A DNA stretch of 32,540 bases. Origin: an uncultured Spirochaetaceae bacterium. GTDB taxonomy: Bacteria; Spirochaetota; Spirochaetia; Sphaerochaetales; Sphaerochaetaceae. Where the stretch lies: assembly GCA_944388955.1 (NCBI GenBank), contig CALXKJ010000020.1, positions 1 through 32,540 on the forward strand. Direction: 5' to 3'. How positions within the stretch are numbered: position 1 is the stretch's first letter; every line of letters starts with the position of its first letter. Made by a program: the position numbers and the translations under genes. Below are positions 20,816 through 29,303 of the stretch, piece after piece. The notes under the pieces are model-generated. The model searched no databases. It was not told where the DNA came from and saw nothing but the letters and a program-made list of their open reading frames with translations.

Positions 20816-23338
20816 ATGGCTGATAAAGCACTGAACACACGCTACGGACATGGAGCAAAGGATATTGCTCAGGATTTCGCAGAGCAGCTTAAGTATAGCC
20901 TTGATTCAGATATTTACCATACAACAGCAGAAGCAAGGTACCAGGCGCTGGCATATGCAATACGTGACAGGATAATCCACCAGTGGGATCTTTCCAGAAA
21001 AACACAGAGGGCAAAACATTCGAAGAGAGTATATTACCTTTCGCTGGAGTTCCTCATGGGAAGGGCGATGACAAACAACATCATCAATCTTGGACTCGAG
21101 AAGCCTGTGCGCGAGGCCCTTTCCTCTCTCGGCTACACGCTTGAGGAACTGAGGGATGTCGAGCCGGATGCAGGACTGGGCAACGGAGGACTTGGAAGAC
21201 TTGCAGCATGCTTCCTCGATTCCCTTGCTTCTCTTGAATACCCAGCATATGGCTATGGAATCAGATACAACTATGGCATTTTCCGCCAGCAGATAAGAAA
21301 CGGACAGCAGGTTGAATTCCCTGACAACTGGCTCAAGGATGGAAACCCTTGGGAAGTAAAGAGACCGGACCTTGTCTACCCTGTTTTCTTCGGCGGCTCA
21401 GTAAAAGAGATCAAGGAAAATGGAAAGGATATCTTCCGCTGGATTCCAGACGAGACAGTTGACGGTATAGCTTACGATACCCCGATTGTTGGTTACGGCG
21501 GAAAGACTGTAAACACACTCCGCCTATGGTCAGCACAGTCTCCAGAGGGATTCTCTTTCGAGGAGTTCAATTCCGGTGATTACACAGAGGCGGTAAGGAA
21601 TAAAATCAACGCGGAGACAATTTCGCAGGTTCTCTATCCTAATGATACCCTTTACATGGGTAAGGAGCTGAGACTCAAGCAGCAGTATTTCTTCGTTTCT
21701 TGCTCACTGCAGGATATCCTCAGGAGATTCAAGAGAAATCCAGATTACAAATGGTCCGAGTTTGCTGATATCGCGGCAATCCAGCTCAACGACACACACC
21801 CATCACTTGCAGTTCCTGAGCTTATGAGACTTCTCATAGACAAGGAAGGACTTGGATGGGATGAGGCATGGGATATCACAGTGAAGACAATGGGATATAC
21901 CAACCACACGCTCATGCCAGAAGCACTTGAGAAATGGCCACTGCCGATGCTCGAGAAACTCCTTCCACGCCATATGCAGATTATCTATGAGATCAATCAG
22001 CGCTTCCTTGATTATGCTGTCTCGTTCTTCCCAATGCAGAATGACAAGATTGCGAAGGTATCCATCATCGAGGAATCGAATCCGAAGATGGTAAGGATGG
22101 CTAACTTATCGATTATCGGCTCACATTCCACAAACGGAGTCGCCGCACTCCACTCAGAGCTGCTGAGAAAGGACATGTTCCCCGAGTTCAGCACAATCTT
22201 CCCTGAGCGCTTCAACAATAAGACGAATGGAATAACACAGCGCCGCTGGCTCCTCGATGCGAACCCCGCGCTTTCATCGCTTATTACAGAAGCTATAGGT
22301 GACAAGTGGATTACAGACTACTCCAGAATCGCGGACCTCAGACCATTCGCGGATGACTCTGCATTCGTGGAGAAGTTCGGTCGCGTCAAGCAGATAGCAA
22401 AGGAGAATGCCGCTGTATTCCTCAGGAATGATTCTGGATACATCCTGGACACATCAACTCTTATTGATGTGCAGGTAAAGAGAATCCATGAGTATAAGAG
22501 ACAGCTTCTCAATGCACTCAATATCCTGATGATCTATTGCAGGATGAAGAATGACAAAGCTTACCTCGACGCATTCCAGCCGACGACATTCCTTTTTGGA
22601 GGAAAGGCTGCTCCTGGATATGTGAACGCAAAGCTCATCATAAAGTTCATCTCAAATGTTTCAAAGGTCATCGCGAGCGATAAGGCGATAAGCAGCAAGC
22701 TCAAGGTCGCGTTCATGCCTGATTACCGCGTGACAATGGCGGAGGCAGTCATTCCAGCAACAAATATCTCCGAGCAGATTTCAACAGCGGGAACAGAGGC
22801 TTCAGGTACAGGAAACATGAAATTCATGTTCAATGGCGCACTTACAGTCGGAACGCTCGATGGTGCTAATGTTGAGATCGCTGAAGAAGTCGGAAAGGAT
22901 AACATCTTCATCTTCGGTCACACAGAAGATGAGATTTCAGCACTTGCTTCCTCTGGCTACAATCCGCGTGAGTGGGTTGATAGCGATCAGGAGATCAAGG
23001 ATATGATAAGCCTTATTGATTCCGGCTACTTCTCAATCAACGAGCCGCATATCTTCCAGCCGCTGAAGGATTCACTCTTCGGTTATGGCAATGATAGATA
23101 CTACCTCTTCGCAGATCTCAGAATGTACCATGATGTACATGAGAAAGCGACGCAGCTCTATCGTGACAATCCAGCTGAATGGAATAGAAAGGCTGTCATA
23201 AACATCGCGTCGTCCGGAAAGTTCTCTTCTGACAGAACCATAAAGGAATACGCAGATGAGATATGGCACATAAAGCCATGCAAGGTCAGGAAGTCATCGA
23301 CAGACAGCGTGCTTGAAGATGCAAAGAAGATCCAGTAA
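20816..23338 (+). CDS. glgP: Glycogen/alpha-glucan phosphorylase
   Basis: An 840-residue GT35 enzyme that releases glucose-1-phosphate from glycogen or maltodextrin using phosphate and pyridoxal phosphate. The N-terminal half has VYYLSLEFLMGRAMTNNIIN, DAGLGNGGLGRLAACFLDS and YGIFRQQI. The PLP lysine lies in TEASGTGNMKFMFNGALTVG followed by TLDGANVEI. Substrate-loop segments AIQLNDTHPSLAVPELMR and NHTLMPEALEKWP are intact. Length is normal for bacterial GlgP. The start follows AAGGAG. No other glycogen genes are adjacent. Its 3' end overlaps the next gene if that gene starts at 23319. Confidence 0.96.
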   Translation: MADKALNTRYGHGAKDIAQDFAEQLKYSLDSDIYHTTAEARYQALAYAIRDRIIHQWDLSRKTQRAKHSKRVYYLSLEFLMGRAMTNNIINLGLEKPVREALSSLGYTLEELRDVEPDAGLGNGGLGRLAACFLDSLASLEYPAYGYGIRYNYGIFRQQIRNGQQVEFPDNWLKDGNPWEVKRPDLVYPVFFGGSVKEIKENGKDIFRWIPDETVDGIAYDTPIVGYGGKTVNTLRLWSAQSPEGFSFEEFNSGDYTEAVRNKINAETISQVLYPNDTLYMGKELRLKQQYFFVSCSLQDILRRFKRNPDYKWSEFADIAAIQLNDTHPSLAVPELMRLLIDKEGLGWDEAWDITVKTMGYTNHTLMPEALEKWPLPMLEKLLPRHMQIIYEINQRFLDYAVSFFPMQNDKIAKVSIIEESNPKMVRMANLSIIGSHSTNGVAALHSELLRKDMFPEFSTIFPERFNNKTNGITQRRWLLDANPALSSLITEAIGDKWITDYSRIADLRPFADDSAFVEKFGRVKQIAKENAAVFLRNDSGYILDTSTLIDVQVKRIHEYKRQLLNALNILMIYCRMKNDKAYLDAFQPTTFLFGGKAAPGYVNAKLIIKFISNVSKVIASDKAISSKLKVAFMPDYRVTMAEAVIPATNISEQISTAGTEASGTGNMKFMFNGALTVGTLDGANVEIAEEVGKDNIFIFGHTEDEISALASSGYNPREWVDSDQEIKDMISLIDSGYFSINEPHIFQPLKDSLFGYGNDRYYLFADLRMYHDVHEKATQLYRDNPAEWNRKAVINIASSGKFSSDRTIKEYADEIWHIKPCKVRKSSTDSVLEDAKKIQ

Positions 23339-24020
23339 CGGAGTAAGGGGCGCGAAGCCCCTTATTTCATATGAGCGCCATGAGAGCTTTCTGATAATGC
23401 TATTCGTCACACTCTCGGGAGGTCTGCAGGATGCCTACACGTACCTTACACGAGGTCATGTGTTTGCTAACGCACAGACGGGGAATATCGTGCTGTTGAT
23501 GCACTACATTGTCGAATGGGATGGACGGATGATCATCTCTTACCTCTTCCCGATAATCTCATTCGCTCTTGGAATCATGGTATCGGAGAGTATACGTTTC
23601 CGCATGGAAGAAAGAGGAATGAAGAGATGGAGAGAGGTGGTCCTCATGCTGGAGATGATACTCCTTCTCATTGTCGGCTTCATGCCAGAAAGCACTGCTC
23701 ACTATGCTAACGCACTTGTCTCATTCTCATGCGCAATGCAAGTCCAGTCTTTCAGGAAATTCCATGGCAGAACATATGCGAGCACTATGTGCATAGGCAA
23801 TCTCAGAAGCGGAATGGAAAGTTTATCATCCTTCATGAACACGAAGGACAGGGCCGCACTCATAAACGCATCGCACTATTTCCTTGTAATCCTCGCATTC
23901 GCGCTTGGGGCAGCCGCTGGCTCGTTTCTTGTCTCTCTCTTCTCGCTCAGGGCAATCTGGGTATCTTCATTTCTCCTTCTGATATCATTTCTGATTCTTC
24001 ATCATGAGAGGAATGCCTGA
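23319..24020 (+). CDS. DUF1275 / YoaK-family membrane protein
   Basis: A 233-residue integral membrane protein with about six hydrophobic helices. The family signature is SGGLQDAYTYLTRGHVFANA followed by QTGNIVLL, and STMCIGNLRS in the second half. Function is unknown in the family. Relatives have a short SESF-like lead-in before the first helix, present here as ERHESFLIML, so the start must lie before the ATG at 23397. The only in-frame ATG is at 23319, inside the last codons of glgP; a TTG at 23313 is also possible. This start forces a GC-rich hairpin into codons 9-16. If that hairpin is a true terminator, the start would be 23397. The end overlaps the convergent gene by 19 nt. Confidence 0.75.
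   Translation: MQRRSSNGVRGAKPLISYERHESFLIMLFVTLSGGLQDAYTYLTRGHVFANAQTGNIVLLMHYIVEWDGRMIISYLFPIISFALGIMVSESIRFRMEERGMKRWREVVLMLEMILLLIVGFMPESTAHYANALVSFSCAMQVQSFRKFHGRTYASTMCIGNLRSGMESLSSFMNTKDRAALINASHYFLVILAFALGAAAGSFLVSLFSLRAIWVSSFLLLISFLILHHERNA
23344..23364 (+). terminator. Hairpin after glgP, possibly inside the next gene
   Basis: TAAGGGGC (23344-23351) pairs perfectly with GCCCCTTA (23357-23364) over a 5-nt loop, starting 6 nt after the glgP stop. The following bases (TTTC) are a poor U-tract. It may be a weak terminator or attenuator separating glgP from the DUF1275 gene. Confidence 0.55.
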
Positions 24021-24703
24021 AGCTCTTGCTCTCCAGGAAGGACAAACGTGACAGCAAGAGGATAGTCCGGATGAAGAGAGAACCAGATACTTACAGCTGA
24101 CGTTGCAATTGCACTCTCATCCTGAAGTGTGGCATCGGAAAGCGGTGCGATAGAGAGTGTTCTGTACCCCGCTTCCTTTGTTTTATCCAAGAGATTCCTG
24201 TACGCCGATGAAAGCCGCTCTGTGAAGCGGTCACCAGAAGCTACCCTGCTGATTGTAAGGACAGCTTCTGAATTCCATTTCTGGATTGAAGGAAACATGG
24301 AAAGACTTTCATCAGCAACTGCAGCAGCATCTGTCTCATATGATGAGATATCATCAGCGATTGCTGTCATCATACTGCTGTCCACTGCTGATATGATTTC
24401 CTCAATGAAGCCTTTCTCTATTATAAGGCCATCAAGGATAAGCCCGTCGAGAAGAAGGTACTTATCTGCGAAATCAAGGATTATGCGGCGAAGAGTTTCT
24501 TTCTTTCCAGAGCCATCAAAATGCACGGAAAGATACTTCTTACCGTGATCTTCCCTGATTCTGTCATCAGTATAGACTTCCGTAAGAAGCCATGTAGCTC
24601 TCACGAGAGCGTAAAAGAGCTCATCATCATAATCAGCACGGGGATTATCAAGAATCTTCCGCCTTGCTTCCCTGAGAAATGCATTGCTATGTACTCTTGC
24701 CAT
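24002..24703 (-). CDS. Unknown protein with degenerate macro-domain-like C-terminus
   Basis: A 233-residue cytoplasmic protein. Residues about 1-50 (FLREARRKILDNPRADYDDE and LFYALVRATWLL) resemble the lead-in of SseB-like domains. The C-terminal half follows the late macro-domain pattern: AVLTISR (a strand), ERLSSAYRNLLDKTKEAGYR (the LxxxYRNxLxxAxExG helix), TLSIAPLSDATL (strand and loop) and SLHPDYPLAVTFVLP (last strand). The ADP-ribose-binding glycines (GGGVDGAIH) are absent; the matching place reads VDSSMMTAIADDI. So binding of ADP-ribose is doubtful. There is no ribosome site, but TAGAAT lies 6 nt before the ATG. It is divergent from the nucleotidyltransferase gene and overlaps the DUF1275 end by 19 nt. 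The family reading is from memory and tentative. Confidence 0.6.
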   Translation of the reverse strand: MARVHSNAFLREARRKILDNPRADYDDELFYALVRATWLLTEVYTDDRIREDHGKKYLSVHFDGSGKKETLRRIILDFADKYLLLDGLILDGLIIEKGFIEEIISAVDSSMMTAIADDISSYETDAAAVADESLSMFPSIQKWNSEAVLTISRVASGDRFTERLSSAYRNLLDKTKEAGYRTLSIAPLSDATLQDESAIATSAVSIWFSLHPDYPLAVTFVLPGEQELQAFLS

Positions 24704-24709
24704 TACTGC

Positions 24710-24739
24710 ATTCTACACGAAATGAGTTTCTGTTAGAAT
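24710..24739. promoter_or_regulatory. Symmetric divergent promoter
   Basis: ATTCTA (24710-24715, a TAGAAT on minus) and TAGAAT (24734-24739, plus) are exact inverted copies with GAAA/TTTC partly pairing between them. Each -10-like box lies 6-7 nt before a start codon (24703 minus, 24747 plus) and neither gene has a ribosome site. One regulator or polymerase footprint would cover both. Confidence 0.5.
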
Positions 24740-24746
24740 AACTGCG

Positions 24747-25319
24747 ATGACTGTAATAATACTTGCGGCAGGGCTTTCAGAGAGAATGGGAGAGAATAAG
24801 ATGCTTCTTCCTTTCAATGGTCATGAGCTCATACTTGAGACCATAAGCAAAGCACTTCTGTATACAGATAACGTAATAACTGTAATCGGATATCAGAAGG
24901 AAAGAATGGAAGAAGTCCTTATGGATTCAGGCTCAGAAATCGTTTATGCCCCTGATTATCTTGCTGGACAGATGGTAAGCACAAAACGCGGCATAGAAGC
25001 TGTGTGCGATGATGATTTCGCAATACTCCCGGGAGATCTCCCTCTTATAACGCTTGATGATTTCATCGGCTGCGAGAATGCCCTTTCCGGGCATCAGGCT
25101 GCGCGCTGCGTATCGCATGGTATTCCAGGACACCCTGTCATGATAAGAAAAGAGCACCGTGAAAGGATACTCTCCTTCCACGGCACCATGAAAGACTATC
25201 TTTCGCTCTATGATATCTCAACCTACAACGCGAGTATCGGCTCCGTCTTCGATGCCGATACCCCAGAGCGATACAGAATGCTTTTAAACGGAAACCTTGA
25301 TCTTTCCGTCCTTCACTGA
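24747..25319 (+). CDS. MobA/MocA-like nucleotidyltransferase
   Basis: A 190-residue protein with the NTP-transferase fold of the MobA/MocA family. The nucleotide loop [20 protein letters not shown] is at residues 3-22, [13 protein letters not shown] and the metal-binding [10 protein letters not shown] follow, then GIPGHPVMI. MocA makes molybdenum cytosine dinucleotide cofactor from MPT and CTP; related proteins transfer other nucleotides. No xanthine-dehydrogenase-type gene is nearby, so I leave the substrate open. No Shine-Dalgarno is present; TAGAAT lies 7 nt upstream of the ATG, which suggests a leaderless mRNA. The last 36 nt overlap the convergent clpB coding end. Confidence 0.82.
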   Translation: MTVIILAAGLSERMGENKMLLPFNGHELILETISKALLYTDNVITVIGYQKERMEEVLMDSGSEIVYAPDYLAGQMVSTKRGIEAVCDDDFAILPGDLPLITLDDFIGCENALSGHQAARCVSHGIPGHPVMIRKEHRERILSFHGTMKDYLSLYDISTYNASIGSVFDADTPERYRMLLNGNLDLSVLH

Positions 25320-27851
25320 AAGATGGATATCTGCGCCATCCATAAGTGCTCCTGAAAGCATACTCTTCGATAGCTCATTCTCGACCTCATTCTGGATGCA
25401 TCTCCTGATCGGACGTGCACCAAACTGCGGATCGAAACCGACTTTAGCGATATAGCTTTCCGTATCATCATCCCACGTAAGCTTATAACCACGTCTTTCT
25501 ACTCTCTCCCTGAGAGTCTCAAGCTGCAGATGAACAATCTTCTTTATCTCGTTCTCGCCAAGCGGATTGAAGATGACAATCTCATCGATTCTGTTGATGA
25601 ACTCAGGCTTGAACGTGTGCCTTATGATTTCCATAACATTCTCATCTGCATGCTCAGGATCCCTGAGGATTTCCTCAGAGCCGAGATTCGATGTCATGAT
25701 GATAATCGTATTCGTGAAATCCACGACACGGCCCTGTCCATCCGTCAGCCGCCCATCATCAAGAACCTGCAGAAGGATATTGAAGACATCAGGATGCGCT
25801 TTTTCTATCTCATCAAAGAGAATGACTGAGTATGGCCTTCTTCTCACGACTTCCGTAAGCTGTCCACCTTGGTCATAACCGACATATCCTGGAGGCGCCC
25901 CGATAAGACGCGAGACTGAGAACTTCTCCATGTACTCAGACATATCTATTCTTGTCAGTGCCTTCTCGTCATCGAAAAGGAATCCGGCAAGGACCTTCGC
26001 GAGAAGCGTCTTTCCAACACCGGTAGGACCGGCGAAAAGGAATGAGCCAAGCGGACGATGCTCATCGCCTATCCCTGCCTTATTCCTTCTTATTGCATTC
26101 GAGACAGCTTCAATCGCCTTCTCCTGCCCGATTACGGAAGCTGAGAGCGTCTTCTCAAGATTGAGGTACTTATCCATCTCGGAGCCCATCATCTTCTGCA
26201 CAGGAACGCCAGTCCATGCAGAGACAACCTTCGCTATATCATCCTCAGTGACTTCCTCTCTCAGAAGCCTCCTGCCATCCTTCGTGAAGGAATTGACCTT
26301 ATCCTCAGCACTCTTTATCTCATTCTGGATCGCAGGTATACGTCCATGCTTTATCATGGCTGCGGTATTGAGATCGCCTTTACGCTCAGCATTCTGCTCC
26401 TCAGTCCTGAGCTTCTCAAGCTCGCCTTTCTTCTCTCTAAGCTGAAGTATAGCTCCTCTCTCGTTCTGCCATTCAAGATGAAGTGCGTCATAGCTTGATT
26501 GCATCTCAGCAAGCTCAGCTTCTATCTTCTGGAGCCTTTCCTTTGATGACGCATCATCTTCTCTCGAAAGCGCTTGCTTCTCTATTGAAAGCTGCAGCAT
26601 CTTCCTGTGGAGATTGTCAAGTTCAGCAGGCTGAGACTCAATCTCCATCTTTATCTGCGATGCAGCCTCATCGACAAGGTCGATGGCTTTATCTGGAAGG
26701 AAACGATTCGTCAGATACCTATCCGAAAGCACAGCAGCTGCGACAAGAGCCTCATCCTTGATTCTCACGCCATGATGAAGCTCATACTTTGGCTGCAGGC
26801 CACGGAGTATTGAAATCGTGTCCTCTACAGATGGCTCTTTTGTATATACTGGCTGGAATCTTCTCTCAAGAGCTTTATCCGACTCGATGTATTTCCTGTA
26901 CTCATCAAGAGTGGTCGCTCCAATTGCATGAAGTTCCCCTCTAGCCAAGGCCGGCTTGATAAGATTCGATGCATCTGTCGAGCCTTCCGCAGCTCCAGCA
27001 CCAACAATCGTATGAAGCTCATCGATGAAGAGAATTATCTTTCCCTCGCTCTTAGTGACTTCATTGATAACGCCTTTCAGCCTTTCCTCGAATTCGCCAC
27101 GGAACTTAGCACCCGCGATAAGAGAGCCGAGATCAAGTGAAAGAAGGCGCTTATCAGCAAGAGACTCAGGCACATCACCTTTCGCGATACGCTCTGCAAG
27201 CCCCTCGACTATTGCTGTCTTTCCAACACCCGGCTCACCAATGAGGACAGGATTGTTCTTCGTTCTTCTGCAGAGAACCTGCATTACACGTCTTATCTCG
27301 TCTTCCCTTCCGATGACAGGATCAAGCTTGTCTTCAGCGGCAAGACGTGTCAGATCCTTGCAATACTTATCGAGGGACTGATATCCAGCTTCAGGATCCT
27401 GAGATGTGATTCTCTGATTACCTCTGATAGCCTGAAGAGCCTTAAAGACCTCATCTTTTGTCACACCAAGCGCTATAAGGGCATCTTTTTCCTGACATTC
27501 ATCAGTGAGCAGCGCAATAAGGAAATGCTCCGCTGAAATGTATTCATCCTTGAAATCCGCGGCGATTTTATCGCACGAAGAGAGAATTCTCGCTGCTGAA
27601 CGGGAGAATGAGACCTGGGCATCCCCATAGAGCTTAGGGAGCGATGAAAGGATTTTATCCATCGCCTGAATCACCTGTTCCGGTGATACTCCAAGCTTCT
27701 CGAAGAGGGGTCTCAGTACCCCATCTTTCTGGCTAGTGAGTGCTTTGATTATATGTGCTGGCGTTACTTCAGAGTGCTTACTGCTCTGAGCCTCGCTCGC
27801 AGCTTCCTCTATAGCACTCTGTAGCTTAAGCGTAAATTTATCGTAGTTCAT
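25284..27851 (-). CDS. clpB: ATP-dependent disaggregase ClpB
   Basis: An 855-residue Hsp100 chaperone that, with DnaK, pulls proteins out of aggregates. An N-terminal repeat domain (about 1-145, [19 protein letters not shown]), a first AAA module with Walker A GEPGVGKT (205-212) and Walker [13 protein letters not shown], a coiled-coil M domain (about 400-530, rich in E, K, R and Q), and a second AAA module with GPTGVGKT near 605 and [13 protein letters not shown] are all intact. The M domain separates it from ClpA and ClpC. The ATG has GGAGGTGG five bases upstream. A promoter and a dyad symmetry lie in the short gap to tetR. The 3' end overlaps the nucleotidyltransferase gene by 36 nt. Confidence 0.97.
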   Translation of the reverse strand: MNYDKFTLKLQSAIEEAASEAQSSKHSEVTPAHIIKALTSQKDGVLRPLFEKLGVSPEQVIQAMDKILSSLPKLYGDAQVSFSRSAARILSSCDKIAADFKDEYISAEHFLIALLTDECQEKDALIALGVTKDEVFKALQAIRGNQRITSQDPEAGYQSLDKYCKDLTRLAAEDKLDPVIGREDEIRRVMQVLCRRTKNNPVLIGEPGVGKTAIVEGLAERIAKGDVPESLADKRLLSLDLGSLIAGAKFRGEFEERLKGVINEVTKSEGKIILFIDELHTIVGAGAAEGSTDASNLIKPALARGELHAIGATTLDEYRKYIESDKALERRFQPVYTKEPSVEDTISILRGLQPKYELHHGVRIKDEALVAAAVLSDRYLTNRFLPDKAIDLVDEAASQIKMEIESQPAELDNLHRKMLQLSIEKQALSREDDASSKERLQKIEAELAEMQSSYDALHLEWQNERGAILQLREKKGELEKLRTEEQNAERKGDLNTAAMIKHGRIPAIQNEIKSAEDKVNSFTKDGRRLLREEVTEDDIAKVVSAWTGVPVQKMMGSEMDKYLNLEKTLSASVIGQEKAIEAVSNAIRRNKAGIGDEHRPLGSFLFAGPTGVGKTLLAKVLAGFLFDDEKALTRIDMSEYMEKFSVSRLIGAPPGYVGYDQGGQLTEVVRRRPYSVILFDEIEKAHPDVFNILLQVLDDGRLTDGQGRVVDFTNTIIIMTSNLGSEEILRDPEHADENVMEIIRHTFKPEFINRIDEIVIFNPLGENEIKKIVHLQLETLRERVERRGYKLTWDDDTESYIAKVGFDPQFGARPIRRCIQNEVENELSKSMLSGALMDGADIHLSVKDGKIKVSV

Positions 27852-27874
27852 ATTTCCACCTCCAGAGTTCTATA

Positions 27875-27925
27875 TGTGCATCCTCTGCACAGTGAAAATA
27901 TAATAATGAGACACTGAATCGTTAA
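27875..27925 (-). promoter_or_regulatory. clpB promoter with dyad at the transcription start
   Basis: TTAACG (27920-27925), 17 bp, and TATATT (27897-27902) on the minus strand form a promoter whose -35 overlaps the tetR stop. TGTGCA-N5-TGCACA (27875-27891) is a perfect inverted repeat covering the predicted start site, between the -10 and the GGAGGTGG ribosome site. It is not a CIRCE element (TTAGCACTC-N9-GAGTGCTAA). It may be a repressor site or a leader hairpin with GAGGA in its loop. Confidence 0.5.
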
Positions 27926-28518
27926 GCTTTTATGCTGTCAAGATAATCAGAAATCTGATTCATCGCTTCTTCTTTATCAAAGGTGCGGAAGAAGGCAATC
28001 TGGAAACATGCAAGCTCCGCAAGATTGAAGATGAAGGAAGCGGCAGTATCGATATCAATATGCTTTATCGTGCCATTGGCGATTCCCTGCCTGATAATCC
28101 GCTTGAACAGAATAGTGAACTTGGCTGTGCGATGATGGATGGCATCAGCGGAATCAACACCCTCACGCTTCGCGCTTATCATCACATCCATGAGGTTCAT
28201 GAGAGAGCTGTCATTTGCCTTCGCTGTATCGATGATATCCTGGAGAATCATCTTCATTCTCTCTATTTCCGTTCCGCCTTCCGTCCCCCAGGCTATCTCA
28301 GAGTATTTTGTGAACAGACGTCCGGTAACTAGCTTCACCGCATAATAATAGATTTCGTCTTTATCATGGAAATACTGATAGATTGTCGGACGTGAGATAC
28401 CCGTTCTTTCTGCGATAAGCGAAAGATTCGAATTATGATAACCCTCCTCTGCAAAAACAGAGAGAGCTGTATGAAGTATATGCTCCTTCCTTTCCTCGTG
28501 ATCTATCTTCTTAGGCAT
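27922..28518 (-). CDS. TetR-family transcriptional regulator
   Basis: A 198-residue repressor with an N-terminal helix-turn-helix: EHILHTALSVFAEEGYHNSN, then LSLIAERTGISRPTIYQYFH, then DKDEIYYYAV. The C-terminal helical part would bind a ligand that cannot be guessed; it is close in style to YcdC/AcrR-like members. It is divergent from the LysE-type exporter, the usual arrangement for a regulator controlling its neighbour and itself. No ribosome site is present; an extended -10 (TGCTATCAT) ends 7 nt before the ATG. The stop codon overlaps the clpB -35. Confidence 0.88.
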   Translation of the reverse strand: MPKKIDHEERKEHILHTALSVFAEEGYHNSNLSLIAERTGISRPTIYQYFHDKDEIYYYAVKLVTGRLFTKYSEIAWGTEGGTEIERMKMILQDIIDTAKANDSSLMNLMDVMISAKREGVDSADAIHHRTAKFTILFKRIIRQGIANGTIKHIDIDTAASFIFNLAELACFQIAFFRTFDKEEAMNQISDYLDSIKA

Positions 28519-28525
28519 TTTCTGA

Positions 28526-28577
28526 ATGATAGCACAATTAAGAAGGAATTTGCAGAAAAAGAATACATTGCTATCAT
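28526..28577. promoter_or_regulatory. Divergent tetR/lysE-type promoter region
   Basis: ATGATAGCA (28526-28534) and TGCTATCAT (28569-28577) are exact inverted copies, 34 bp apart. Each is an extended -10 (TGCTATCAT) for one gene, ending 7 nt before the tetR ATG and 6 nt before the exporter ATG. TTTGCA (28549-28554) is a -35 at 17 bp for the exporter. The symmetry would let one TetR dimer type see both promoters, but this is inference. Confidence 0.5.
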
Positions 28578-28583
28578 AAAAGC

Positions 28584-29150
28584 ATGCTTGATTACCTTAT
28601 ATACCTTACAGTAATGTCCATAACCCCAGGGCCGAATCCAATACTCTCGATGGCAAATGCAGCGGAAGTGGGACTGAGAAGAGGGATAAGACTCAATTTC
28701 GGCATGCTTGCGGGTATTGCGATAATCACAGCAATAGATTTCTTCATTGCGCTCTTCCTCTATTCATATGTGCCGAAAGCAGAGCCGATCCTCCGAGTGA
28801 TAACATTCATATACCTTCTGTATCTGGCATGGAAAACATACAGAAAAGGCGATTTGACTACAGATAAGAAAAGCGCCACTTTCCTTGATGGCATGCTGCT
28901 GCAGCTTGTAAATGCAAAAGTATACATGCTGGCGCTCACATGTCTTGTAAGCTATATCTTTCCACTCACAGGCAATAGTTACAAAACTGTTCTTCTCAGC
29001 ACGCTTATTCCTATCATATGCTTTCTTACCGGCCTTGTATGGGCTGTGGGAGGCTCGCTTCTCTCAAGACTCTATGCCCGCCACCGAAGAACAGTCTGCA
29101 CGATTCTTTCACTCTCACTTGTACTTCTGGCAATACGTCTTTTCCTGTAG
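28584..29150 (+). CDS. LysE/RhtB-family exporter
   Basis: A 188-residue membrane protein with about six hydrophobic helices. The family marker TPGPNPILSMANAAEVGLRR is near the N-terminus (residues 14-33) and LRVITFIYLLYLAWKTYRKG closes the first half. Relatives export amino acids or similar small molecules; which one cannot be told. The start ATG at 28584 has no ribosome site but follows an extended -10 by 6 nt. It is divergent from a TetR regulator that probably controls it. Confidence 0.85.
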   Translation: MLDYLIYLTVMSITPGPNPILSMANAAEVGLRRGIRLNFGMLAGIAIITAIDFFIALFLYSYVPKAEPILRVITFIYLLYLAWKTYRKGDLTTDKKSATFLDGMLLQLVNAKVYMLALTCLVSYIFPLTGNSYKTVLLSTLIPIICFLTGLVWAVGGSLLSRLYARHRRTVCTILSLSLVLLAIRLFL

Positions 29151-29179
29151 CTTGGTTTTATGATAAAGATATGGCATAC

Positions 29180-29251
29180 GTTCCCATAGCATAATGGATA
29201 GTGCATTCCCCTCCGGAGGGAAGGATGCCGGTTCGATTCCGACTGGGAACG
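29180..29251 (+). tRNA. tRNA-Arg (anticodon CCG)
   Basis: A 72-nt cloverleaf. The acceptor GTTCCCA/TGGGAAC is perfect. The D arm is GCAT/GTGC, the anticodon stem TTCCC/GGGAA with loop CTCCGGA giving CCG for Arg CGG. The T arm GCCGG/CCGAC has loop TTCGATT. One T-stem pair is C-A (the second), an unusual mismatch. Discriminator G; CCA is not encoded. Confidence 0.92.
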
Positions 29252-29303
29252 CTCTTTTACAATTGCGCCTCCCCAGTTCTGAAATCAATCCATATCATTC
29301 TAT

